From Lineus longissimus (Eukaryota; Nemertea; Pilidiophora; Heteronemertea; Lineidae), in NCBI RefSeq assembly GCF_910592395.1, contig NC_088326.1, positions 813,001-873,000 of the forward strand: DNA of 60,000 nt, written 5' to 3'. The notes under the pieces were generated by a model that did no database searches, was not told the DNA's origin, and saw nothing but the letters and a program-made list of their open reading frames with translations. Made by a program: the position numbers and the translations under genes. Of the stretch, positions 1 to 12,300 are shown piece by piece. Position 1 is the first letter of the stretch, and the number at the start of each line of letters is the position of its first letter.

Positions 1-160
1 GAGAGTAAGAGGAAGAAGAGTAAGAGGAAGAAGAGTAAGAGGAAGAAGAGTAAGAGGAAGAAGAGTAAGAGGAAGAAGAGTAAGAGGAAGAAGAGTAAGA
101 GGAAGAAGAGTAAGAGGAAGAAGAGTAAGAGGAAGAAGAGTAAGAGGAAGAAGAAGAAGA
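1..160. repeat. 15-bp minisatellite (AAGAGTAAGAGGAAG)n
   Basis: About ten near-perfect 15-bp units of purine-rich sequence (pyrimidine-rich on the KIF13 sense strand), ending in a few extra AAG triplets. The array lies directly against the donor of the last visible KIF13 exon (169-378) and continues past the window edge. Confidence 0.98.
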
Positions 161-168
161 ATTCGTAC

Positions 169-378
169 CTGTCTAAGCTTATCCAGCGTGAGTATACTCT
201 CCACTGCCGACACTCCCTTGATATATTTCTCCAGATACGTCTCCCCGTCCGACCCCTGGCACTCCTCGTTCTTGGAGGCGGCCATTTGTGCGAGGGATTC
301 ACGATCTTCGAGGTCTTCCGAGGCCTTGGGGATGTTGGAGACGACTTCATAGGAAACGCCAGTTGCAGTCAGCAAGTC
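169..378 (-). CDS. KIF13: KIF13 exon: [16 protein letters not shown], last exon in window
   Basis: 210-bp exon, 70 codons: [60 protein letters not shown] and LDKLRQ. GV-YE-VSNIPKA-ED-EDRE-LA-MAA and YIEKY--GV--VE-IL-L--LRQ match KIF13. Its donor GTACGA at 163-168 is followed at once by a 15-bp minisatellite. The gene continues below position 1. Confidence 0.96.
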
Positions 379-3300
379 CTGGAAATCAATGGAACACTAA
401 AACTAACCCAGCTTGGTTCTGTCTTAAATTTAAACAACTTGATTCTGTCCTCGTAACAAGCGGCAGTTTGCTTCTGCAGGTGATTGACATTGCGCTACTA
501 TTCCCACTCTTTATGGAAACCCAACCCAACTACTAAAGCTGTCAATCAAATTAAGTCTGCTCCGCTGTTTTTCCATACGTGAGAAACTGGCAATCGAAAA
601 AGCCAGGCAATTAAAAGCATATAACTTCTGTACTTCTTCCTGATGAAATCTCAACTTACCGCCTTCGACATGCGCTTCTTCATCCGATCCATCATGCTCT
701 GCTTCTTGTAAATATTAATACTCAGTCTCTTCCGAAGCACCAGCTCCATCGAAGCCGGGTGGCTCAACCGAACAACAACTTTCAAAATCATATACACCCG
801 TTCATTCGATGGCGTAACACGATTCAAATGCACTGAATCGTGTATCGAGGAGTCCCATGATGCAATGGCACATATTTCTTTCTCGCAATATTTGACGATC
901 GGAAGGTTGTAGAATTTCGCGCCGTGTTCTTTAGGTAGTATAGAGTTGATTCCGGCAGCTTGGAGGCCTTCCTTGGCGTTAGGGGTGGTCATGTCATCCG
1001 CTGGAAAGAGACATGGCAAATATTTTTCAAGGCGGGCATGGACAAGAAGGGAAACCAAGCATTGGCTACAATCACGTGATTCCATGGCGGCATGCCTCGA
1101 ATCGAAGAGAAAGTACCCCAGATTTAAGTTTTGAGGAAGTAAACTAGAACCCTTACCATTCAAATCCAGGAACAGCACAGGGTTGTGTTGCTCCATGCCA
1201 GGAGGAGGGATCCAGTCGGCTGGAGAACCAGGGATCCCACTCCCTGCCTGCGGAACCAGCACCGCATTACGCTCCTCCGTCAGGCACACCCACTGGTCGA
1301 TGAGACTACGCTCTCTCTCGGTGTCAGAGTCAGATTTATCTGTAAGAGGAAACATTCGATGAGCACTTCTATTTGCCAACAGATGAAAAGATTGGCCAGT
1401 TTGTCCACTTCTTTCACCAAAATACAACCTGCTGAAACAAACTGATTGCAGATAGCTACCAAAGTTCATTTGGTTATGAAAGAAACAAACCAATCACCTG
1501 TTTTCTTGATGACTTTCTGTATCTGTTCGTCAAGATATTCCCGTCGTCTCATGAGTGCCTCCGACCACTTATCCCGCAGCGTGTTCAGATCCTCCTCCTG
1601 GTACGAATCCAGCCCCTTTTGAAGCTTCGACCGTGCACATATACAACCGACCGAAATCGATGTGATCGCCTCACAAATGATCGGCAGGGTCCCAGAATTC
1701 TGAATCGGTTTTACATGCACCAAGATGCGGCGTGAATGGCCTTGCCGGAGCTGGAAGACCCCGCCTGTCAGGACCTCAGGCTTTGTCAAGACTTCAACTG
1801 GCGTGTATTCACCCTGGTCGTTAAGTTCATGGATCTCAGTCCAAAGTTCAATTTTACGGATAAGTTCACCCCATCTGAAAAATGGACAAAATCACATTAG
1901 TGCTTGTAATTCTGCCAGCCAGTTCACCCACCCATCGAGATGGTTAGAAATTACGGCTATGATCTGTAGGATTCGTTTATTGTAATCCTTGGTTGCCACA
2001 CTGCTCAGTTCAACATGAGTCAAAAGGAAGGTGGAAACAACATTTCCATGACTGACCTACCTGTCTAGCAATGACCTCGACTTTGCCTGTACATTTTCCA
2101 TCTCCCAACCTTGATTGAAATCAAACCCTGTACTCCTATGGCCCCACACTTCTATCGAGAGAGCACCCTCAGCACAATGCTCCACAAACTCCTCAGTCAC
2201 ATAGACCTTGAATTCCTTGAAAGTAACAAGAAAGATTCCATGAAGATTTGTTGATGACTACGATCTTGGCTGAACAGATGGACTTGTCCACAGAGATATC
2301 CATCCAATATGGAATAGGCATCCTGATTTTAACTACGGTATACGTCAAAACTTGGACAAAATTAATGTCATGTGTGTCACAACAACACAACACCCTAGTG
2401 ACAGTCAGTGCCGTGTTGTGGAGCATCTAAAGCTTAAACTGGACAGACAAGCACCTTTTGATGGTAATAACATTCCTACCAGGACTGTTTTACTTTGGAG
2501 AAAGTTTGAATTGAAACTGTCTCAAAAGCGACTGCCGTTGAAGAGTTCAACAGAACTTACCTTCCGATGATCAAATTTGAACGTCATACTGTTCTTTTTG
2601 AGTTGTGCGACATTGGGATCAACTACGGGGGCCACAACTACTGCATCACGGTGGTCCCAGAAGTTATACTGACAGAAGACAAAGTTTGATAACATCGGCG
2701 GGAGGCCTTTCGCTTCTTTTATTGAAATCTGAAAGATGATGGAATTCTACTCAGGAACAATGAATCAGAAACACTGCACCAGATCTTTCTACTCCAGTAT
2801 CACTACTATTAAACTCCGCATCCTACTTGGATGTTTTGCTTTTCAGAAAATATGAGTATCTAACTTACCCGACACACCATCTGATTCCCGACAGACACTC
2901 CCTCGTCTTCGTAATAGTCATAGCTACGATTGCTGTCGCCGCTCTCTGAGTTTGTATCCCCCTGGCGGTCAGGCATGGAACCAGCCACACGACATACTTC
3001 AATGTGAAGACGTCCAGACACCTGAAAAGAACACCACACCCAGATTACATCATGCTCTCATCATGACCATTACGCAGATTGACTGACCGACTGATTGATT
3101 GATTGATTGACAGTACACTCACCTCCCCCTGTTGGCTGATAATAGGAACTTGATAATCAAGTTTGACATCATAAAACAGACACTCGAGGAACACGTTAGC
3201 GACACCAATCAGGTTGTGGTTTTCCTGTGACTCGTAGAAAGGGTCACCTTTTGCTGGGGGTCCCTCGTCCTGTGGAAAGATAGAATGAATTAGAATACGT

Positions 3301-6300
3301 GTGGCTTGGGCCAAATAAACTTGGTACATATCCTGGTTAGGTTTAAATATCGTGTTGTTTTGTCTATTTCAAGATAAACAGCAGGAATTTAATGAAAAGG
3401 ATTCTGTCGAAGTTATCCCAATGAATGAGCTATATTTTTATCAATTGGACAAATAGGTCAGTAAATGTTTACGTGACGATTTAGACTATACTAAACAACA
3501 TCAAATCAACGCAAAATGCCTGGGTTTTCTAACAGCTAACAAATCACATGGAAGAGTTAGTTTATTATGCAACAGAAGCACGTCAGAGAACAAGAAACCA
3601 AGATGCAGACATTTTTACAAAGCATTACAAAATCACCGAAATAATCAGCAATATTCAGTACATGCCACAAGCCATAAAGATCAACTCCTTCAGTTGACCA
3701 CTGAACAACCTATACCACAAGTATTTGAACCTTGAACACAACCAAGACCCTCCCGGCCCCGAGGAGACACCATTCTACAAGCGTCTCCGCAAAAAACCCA
3801 GCATGACTCTGTCAACTGGGGATAGAGTAAACCGAAGATCGTGACAGAGAAAAACACAGAATAAGGCAATCAGTGCAAACGACGCCAGATTTACCGACAG
3901 GCGACAGAATCCTTGCTCACAGGAAATTACGGTGCACGCAAATGACGTTAACGGTGGCCAAACATCGGAGGAGATAATCAGTGAATGGAGCGTCAACGCT
4001 GATAATTAACTGGTTTTGATTGGTTAACGCATTCACGGTGAGCGCGAGATGATTTTGGGCGACTATTGATTCCGAGGTGGTCAAGGCCTCGATATGTTTC
4101 ATCTAGGATCTGATACCCTTGTCTCTTCACCTGCTCTGCGTGGGACATTTCTTTGCTGCTATAACCTCTAATCATTGTAAGGTGTCATTGATCACTTTCG
4201 CGAAGTCTGGCACCCTAAAGACCCGAACTTTGACTTGATTTGACCGCAAGTGATAACTCAAGGCCCACTAACATTGATCCTTCGCCTTCATGATCCACGA
4301 CCATCAAATTGATACAGCTCTTTATCCTTCAAGGCCGTTTTTCCGATTCATGATTCAGCTCTGACTAAGACTGATCTGTAGATGATAGCACAGCATGGGA
4401 ATGGCCAATGTATCAACCAAGTAACAACTATGGAGCTTTGTGATGGCATATGTGTCAATCAGCATTAAGTAAGTAAGTAAGGGATACACTATCAACCCTT
4501 CCGTGATCGGGATGCAAACTTGTCCTGAGGTTCATAAGATTTTGCCAGCATGTAATGCTCCATGTGATGAAACACACTGACGTTGAAACAAAGACAAAAC
4601 AAGAAGCATTTCAGGCCTTTCAATTACATGGAGACCTCTACACCCTGTATTTTTTTAGCTTATTTTGAGGACATGTTTTTTTTTCTTTTTAGCTTAATTT
4701 GGGGACATTTCGTCGTGCCAATTTGCCTGAACATCGACGTCCTTATTGACTGACATTGTTACATGCACCTGAAAACTCATAATTTTAGGATGAAAAGTAT
4801 CAAATTATGCGATTTAGGATGAGATTTGGTCATTTAAGGTGTCAAAACACGCTTCAGGGGGTCAAATTACCCCCAAAATAGAAAAAAAAAAAGAAAAAAA
4901 TTTTTTTTTTTTTTTTCTATTTTGGGGACATTTTTTAGGGCCTAATTTGGGGACGTGCCAAATTTCCTACACCGTATAGCGGTGTGAAAATGATGTAATC
5001 GAAAGGCCTGCATTTTCACATTCTAACCTAACACAAAGCCATCTCATGCATAGAACAAGATGCCGCATGCAAAGAACAAAATGTACAAATACCATCGAAT
5101 ATCACCTCAACCAAACTAAGACCTGCTACGTTCAGACTTAGTAAATTGTAATAGAAAATAGCATTAGTTCCTGATAACCAGTAACGTGGTGTGGGATCAT
5201 GCCAAAAATGTTTGGGCGGCATGTCTCGGAGTTTAAGAGAATTTCAAGCAGTTTTATGGGCGATCGATGTTAGACCATTCACAGGAGCAAGTTGGTTTGT
5301 TTTGTTGGAGGCACATCTGATCTGGAAGCTTGAATGCAAATGTGTTGGCTGTACACTGGAAGACACGTTCTAGGGCATTTGCTGTCCACAAAATATCACA
5401 GCACCAATTTAAGTCCAGTGACAGGACCACAGGTAAAGCAAACCATCTTGCACCCATGAATTTGCCAGCATTCTACCATTTTTAATGCAGGATTTATAAG
5501 ATTCATACACCAACAGTAAAATGCTCGAAAAGCGGGAAACTTGTAAGTGGCGCCACCTGTTATGCATCATTGTAACTACACCTACCATGTCTAATAACTT
5601 TTGTAAAAACGTTTCCTACAAATAAGGAGACAAGTTTGTAGAACTAATTTAAAGAGGGCGCTGTCACAACAGACTGTATCGGGACGACCCAGGTTTTCAT
5701 CCCACAGTTGAACTGAAAGTCAATATTCCCCCGAATTTTCAACACATTTTTGACTAACATTTATCAACTTGGATGTTCTGAAGGCTGATTATTCAAAGGC
5801 CAAAGTGTATTTTTGTAATTCTATAACTAAAAGTTCTATTGACTAAACACACTAGTGAAAGAGACGAGTTCAAAATCCTTCCTTCTTTGTTCAACTTCAC
5901 TACATCAGAAATCATTACTTTTTCGACCAATTTCGAAAACACAAAGTTTTGCAGAGAACTGAGGGATAGGTCTTTCATTTCTGTCGACAATTTAAGCCCT
6001 TTTTAGGAGCAAAAGGAAGGGAAATCCTCCAAAAATCGGAAACGTTTCGTACCCAAAGAGCGGTCAACGTCTGACACCGAAGCAACAGAGCGCTTTCCCA
6101 AAATGAAGGATTTTGACCCAAACTGAAAAAGCAAGCAAGACAGACAACAACAAACCCAGACAAGCGTTCGTTCGGGAACGTCTGCTTCCTCTACCATCAT
6201 TGAGATCCCCTTCTCCTTGCGCTCTTCATACATCTCCCGCATATCGATGATCTTATTCTCAAACTTCTCCATCGACCACACCTGGCTACCCTTGTCTTTC

Positions 6301-9300
6301 CTTTTGACTAGAATGGCAGGCTCGCTCACGAAGGCGCCCCTCTGAAGAAGAAAGTCACAAGAATTGAAAACTTGAAGAAGATAAAAACTCCTTTCATTGT
6401 GAAATACAATGCTTTTTTTCCCATTTTAGCCAATGACCAAACATCTTTCTTGTTCTTCCCTTCTGACTAGCTTACGCAGAATAGCATCCCAGTAAAACAA
6501 AAAGCTTGGTAGCAATGATCAGGCGAGTGCCCTCTTATCTTCCTGCCTCAATGGAGAAACTGATAAATACGCAAAGACATGCATAGAAGTCACTCTCCTG
6601 TGTATATACTGATAACTTTTTATGTGATTCAGTTAGCCAAATCTCATCGACCCTACCTTTCTATTTGGACTGAGGTTGGCCGCCGGGATCTGTAACGTGA
6701 CCGAGAACTCTGTCTTCTTGCCCATCTCTTGTGCAAGGAAGTTGGCCTCCCGAACCAAACAGTTTGCCTTGACCACTTCCTCTTTGAGGCGGACGAGACT
6801 CTGACAAAACAGCTTCTCCCTGGAACAAGTTGACACATCAATAAGACACAATGTACACCATCTTCTTCTTGACGAAAACTTGGTTTTATAACTCATTTTA
6901 AGGACAAAATAATCGAAGTACAGCCACTAGCTCAGTGTCATGGCAGTGCCAGGAATCTGGAGACACAAACCATATGCGTACCTTTCTTGTGCCCACTGTT
7001 GGTACTTCACCTGCATCTTGGAACCCGGCGATTTCATACTGAAATCAAACGGTGGTAACGGTAGGAACGGCTGCGATGGCGTGCTCGGTGACATCAGTTG
7101 GTTGCGTAACATCTGCATTTGGCGCTCGTACATCTGGCGCTGTTTCTCAAGGGCCTCTGCAAAATGTGGAATGGGAAATAATGGTAGCAGCATATTTGGG
7201 GTCAAGCTCTCAAGCTGTCACAATCCGAGTTCTGCTTATACACGATGGAATGCGACGAATGCCAACATAAACCGTTACCTTGTTTATCATCTTCGTGTTG
7301 TTTCTCCATTGCCACGATGGCCTCCTGTATCGGGTCATCGGGCATCTCCTTCATCATAACCTCCTGCTGGGCAAAGTCATAGTCCACAGGCTGCTGGGGC
7401 TCCGTTGTCGATGGACCTAGGGGGACAAGATAACAGCGGTTACTTGGGGGAGGATCTGTGACTCTATCTTAGACTCAACCACATTTGTTTCTTCTTCATC
7501 TTCCTTCCAAGGCCACAAAGTATGATTGCAGTTCAACTCCGAGGTCTATTCAGACACTGAGGCCTCAGGTACGTCACTTCACCATAATATGCTAATCAAC
7601 TTACTGTTAGCCTTTGGACAGTTGATTCTAAAGAAGTGGTTGTTTCCCCAGAGGATCCGGTCGCCATGTCGAACCTTGGTTTTCTGCCCGATCAGGGAAC
7701 CATTCACACATGTCCTGCAAAGAAAATCAACAGACCATGTAACGTATGACATTTGGCATCAATGAGCAACATGATATCATTGTTTCAACAAAACAAAACT
7801 GCTCACCTTGCTCCCTCTAGTGGTACCACAATGACATCATTGGCATCGATCTCAAGTATGCAATGCTCAGGACAAATTCCTAGGCCCTGGAGTTGAATGT
7901 CCTGCTCGACAGGTGCATCGGGGCGGCCAACTAAAGTACGATCCTGCAATGAGTGAAAAGAAGAGAACTTGTAGTCTTAGATCCACAACACTCGGCTGGT
8001 GCAAAAAGTCATCGTCTGGCCTTGACACTAACTTCGGCCCAGTGTCTGGGAAGTCCTTATCTAAATGGCTGGGTACTCCTTTCTAAAATGGCTGGGAACT
8101 CGTTTGCTAAATGGCTGGGAAGTCCTTAGCTAAATGGCTGGGTACTCCTTTCTAAAATGGCTGGGAACTCGTTTGCTAAATGGCTGAGAAGTCCTTACCT
8201 AAATGGCTGGGTACTCCTATCTTAAATGGCCGGGAACTTGTTTGCTAACTGGCTGGGAAGTCCTTACCTAAATGCTGGGTACTCCTTTCTTAAATGGCTG
8301 GGAACTCGTTTGCTAAATGGCTGAGAAGCCCTTACCTAAATGGCTGGGTACTCCTTTCTTAAATGGCTGGGAACTCGTTTGCTAAATGGCTGGGAAGTCC
8401 TTACCTAAATGGCTGGGTACTCCTATCTTAAATGGCTGGGAACTTGTTTGCTAAATGGCTGGGAAATCCTTAGCTAAATGGCTGGGTACTCCTTTCTAAA
8501 ATGGCTGGGAACTCGTTTGCTAAATGGCTGGGAAGTCCTTAGCTAAATGGCTGGGAAGTCAACTAGCTCAGCAATGAATATGGCTCCTAGACATTTGAGA
8601 CGATTCCAATCAACATCATACCAACGTTTACTCTATCACCACCACCTCACTCCGAAAGGGTAAATACAGTTATCAACATTGTACAAAGGTGTTGTTTGTG
8701 GCAATGAAATAAATCAGGATTCGGTATCCAAGAGATGATTGCATCACTATAGTAACGGGCCACAACATTGTGTAGCAGAGTATCGATGAACTCTACGGAA
8801 TGAGCAAAGACATTTACGCAAAACAAACTTCTTTTCTGTTCTAAATTACGTTCCTATCCTCAGACCACTGACGCTATTTACACCACACCAAATGAATCAT
8901 GGGTAGCCTAAATGGCGTCTGAGATCAGATAAAACATTACGAATATGATGAATGCCCCCCATGGTGCCACGCTGGCTTATAAAGCCATCTCTTTCTCTTA
9001 ATTATCCATGTTACAGTGTCAGCCTAATTATGCATGTTCCGGGGTCAAGTGTAGAGGAATCTATTCGATGTTAGTTATAATCTCTCAGAGGGGATTAATT
9101 GGCATATATTTGAGTGACTCATAATTTTATATTGTTTTAGTGGTTGTGTTTAACCGCTGCAGTCCCCTTGGACTAAAAATAGTTTGACGCAAAAACATCC
9201 CAAAACCCCTTGTGAGCCCTTGAGCACAAAATTTAAAATTGTATTCATCTGCAGCTATAAAATATTCAGGTCTTCCAAGACATTTCGAAAAAAGTTTACT

Positions 9301-12300
9301 TCGGAAAGTTTCTCAAGACCTGTGCCATGTCAATACCAGAAAGACTTATCCACAACAGACCTTTTTCTTCTCGAAAACCTGAGGAAACCTTGTCACCCCA
9401 ACAATAACAATATCTTCTCGATGTATGTGACACGACAGCTTATGAGGCGAAGACACGAGCGGAATGGTAATGACATCTCGATATTAACCCTTTCTGAACC
9501 AATAGTCAAGATCCACATATCAGTCATCTTAGACCTGGGGAAGCCAAATCTTCTCACGCCCACCATGAATGTCTGTTCTCGATGTATGTGAATGGAGGAC
9601 TTATGAGGTGAAGATGAGACCTAAACGATATTGACATTCTCGTAACCAACCCTTTTGGATCTATTATCTTGACTATTTCCTACTGGTACCTTTTAAGTTT
9701 ATCACCTCTCGATTGTGACCAATACATATTGGCAATACAAGTGAGCTGAGCTGGCAAGCTAATGTCGAGGCATGTTTTGAAGTAAAATAGTTGCTAAGTT
9801 TTGATGAAAGGATACAATTGCTCAGAGCGGTGCATGTTATTCTGTACTTCATCCTTAGCAAATTCCTAACATCAAAGATTAGTTACTTCGAAGAAAATCT
9901 GCGAGACTTTTTAAGCCACTTGCCTCCAGCCAATACAACTTGGTCTTATTCCAAACACAGAGAACGCGAGCAGACGTTACATGAATAACCTCGAACAATT
10001 CTTCAGCCAATAGATATGTTTTCTTCCAAACACAGAACACGAATAGGTTTTTTCACAACATATGAACAACCAATATCACCAATAGAAACCTCATTAGTGT
10101 GTCTGTTAAGACGATTCCCCTCCAAGCATTTCCGCAGTATCGACAACGAGACAAAAAGCCGCTTGGAGTTTTTTCACATCGGTGACCAGGAATTGAAGCA
10201 AATGTTGATTAATAGGTTGAGGGGAAATGAGGAAGGAAATAACGGGATGATACTTTTATACATACAAAGGGACAATCTCAAAAGGTTGTCCGACTTTAGC
10301 CTTCTTGTGTCTGACCTTGGCCATCTTGTGTCTGACCTTGGCCATCTTAGGTCTGACCTTGGCCATCTTAGGTCTGACCTTGGCCATCTTGTGTCTGACC
10401 TTGGCCATCTTGTGTCTGACCCTTGTCACCTCGTGTCTGATCTTGGCCATCTTATGTCTGACCTTTGTCACCTTCTGTCTGACCTAGGCCATCTTGTGTC
10501 TGACCTTGGCCACCTTGTGTCTGACCTTGGCCACCTTGTGTCTGACCTTGGCCATCGTGTATCTGACCTTGGCCATCTGGTGTCTGACATTTGTCACCTT
10601 GTGTCTGACCTTGGCCTTCTTATGTCTGACCTTGGCCATCTCGTCTGACCTTGGCCATCTCGTCTGACCTTGGCCATCTCGTGTCTGACCTTGGCCACCT
10701 TGTGTCTGACCTTGGCAATCTTGTATCTGACCTTGGCCATCTGGTGTCTGACCTTTCTGTCACCAAAAAGTTTGACAAAAGTACACTGTTTATTAAAATC
10801 TCACCAAACGTCTGGATTATTGAATGACGCCTCTACAATCTGACGACCTTCCTGACCCATCCAGTGGTATCGTTAATCACAATATCCCATAATATCCCAT
10901 TGCAGTTGAATCACACGATTCATCAATCCCAGTATTATTTTTTCCCCGCATGAATATTGTATGATGATTGATTCGAATGATATCTGGATTATATCCATAT
11001 TGGCTGACTCGGGTAAGGAAAACACTGCGCGATTGTGGCAGAGATCGAGGAATGCTTTATATTGGACGAGGTACTTGAATGGATGACATTAACCCCACTC
11101 TCCCAGATGGTCACCACAAATATTCAATCAGAATTTCCATTAGTAAAACCAACGATATACTTGTACCAACTAGTCAATATCTCTTCTCAGCATTCATCTT
11201 CAATTTGAAGTTTCTTGTACTTAGCATGAAGCATCAGTCTTTTTACCAATTATTGTGTCACGACACTTCGAGGAGTTGCAATGCAACAATCTACTTATCA
11301 GGAAGTGTGCAATGGCACTCTGTGACTCACGCCATGATATGAATGAATCGGAGTCAGTTTCATAGCTAAGCTAACTTAATGAAATGAAGCAGCATTTGAT
11401 AATGAAACGAATGAAGATGGTTGTGTGCATTTGGCACGAAAGTCAACATGGCAGACGCGACCTTGGCAACAAAACAACAAGGCTGCTATGACCTGTTGAG
11501 AATTCTGAAGGCTGTCACGACTTCACTGTAAACAAATCAAGCTATTTGTGTGCATTTGGCAGGGAAATCAACATGGCTGATACGACCTTGTCATAAAAAC
11601 ATCATGGCCGCCGCGACCTTGGCAACAACAAGGCTGCTATGACCTGTTGAGAGTTCTGAAGGCTGTCACGACTTCACTGTAAACAAATCAAGCTATTTGT
11701 GTGCATTTGGCAGGGAAATCAACATGGCTGATACGACCTTGTCATAAAAACATCATGGCCGCCGCGACGTTGATTACTGAAAGGCTGTCATGACTAAACC
11801 GTCCGCACCCACTTTACCCCCGGATGACTGGAATCACAGGAAGCAGGTGACAATCATGGAGATGAGAAAATTAGCAGATCAGATGTGGTAACAGCCAGGA
11901 TCATTCCCTAGGAATCACAAAAACAACAATATGCAACAACCAGAATCATTCCCTACGAATCACAAAAACAACAACATGAAATACAATGGGGAGCTGCTAT
12001 GTTTTAAAACTGACATCGCAGTTCCAACATTTCACGAAAGAACAATAACAAAAGATTCCTACAGCAGTCGCTAAGCCTCACACAAAAGACAAAACAATAC
12101 CAAATCCTTTTCCATTGCGATTTTCCCAAAAGGCTTGTTCGTTTCAATACAATACTTCCCGGGATTCATAAGAAAAGACTTTATTAGAAGGATTGCACCC
12201 TGATCCTCAACTTTCCTGAAATGTGGAGAAATCCCCTGAGGGAACAAACCAAAAGACTATCCCTTTTCAAAACAATGCCTACTATCCTTCCCTTTTCTCT

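Noticed and set aside
1-160. Regular array as a CRISPR
   Set aside because: Direct 15-bp tandem units without spacers in an animal intron; it is a minisatellite.
1466-1497. Continuation of the KIF13 reading frame past the donor (and the same at 651-659 and 1001-1156)
   Set aside because: The frame stays open into the introns by chance. The consensus splice sites and the KIF13 family alignment show these stretches are intronic.
10016-10648. 210-codon plus-strand frame with VSDLGHL repeats
   Set aside because: Openness follows from the 21-bp period; the non-repeat 5' part shows no family similarity and the other strand is open too.
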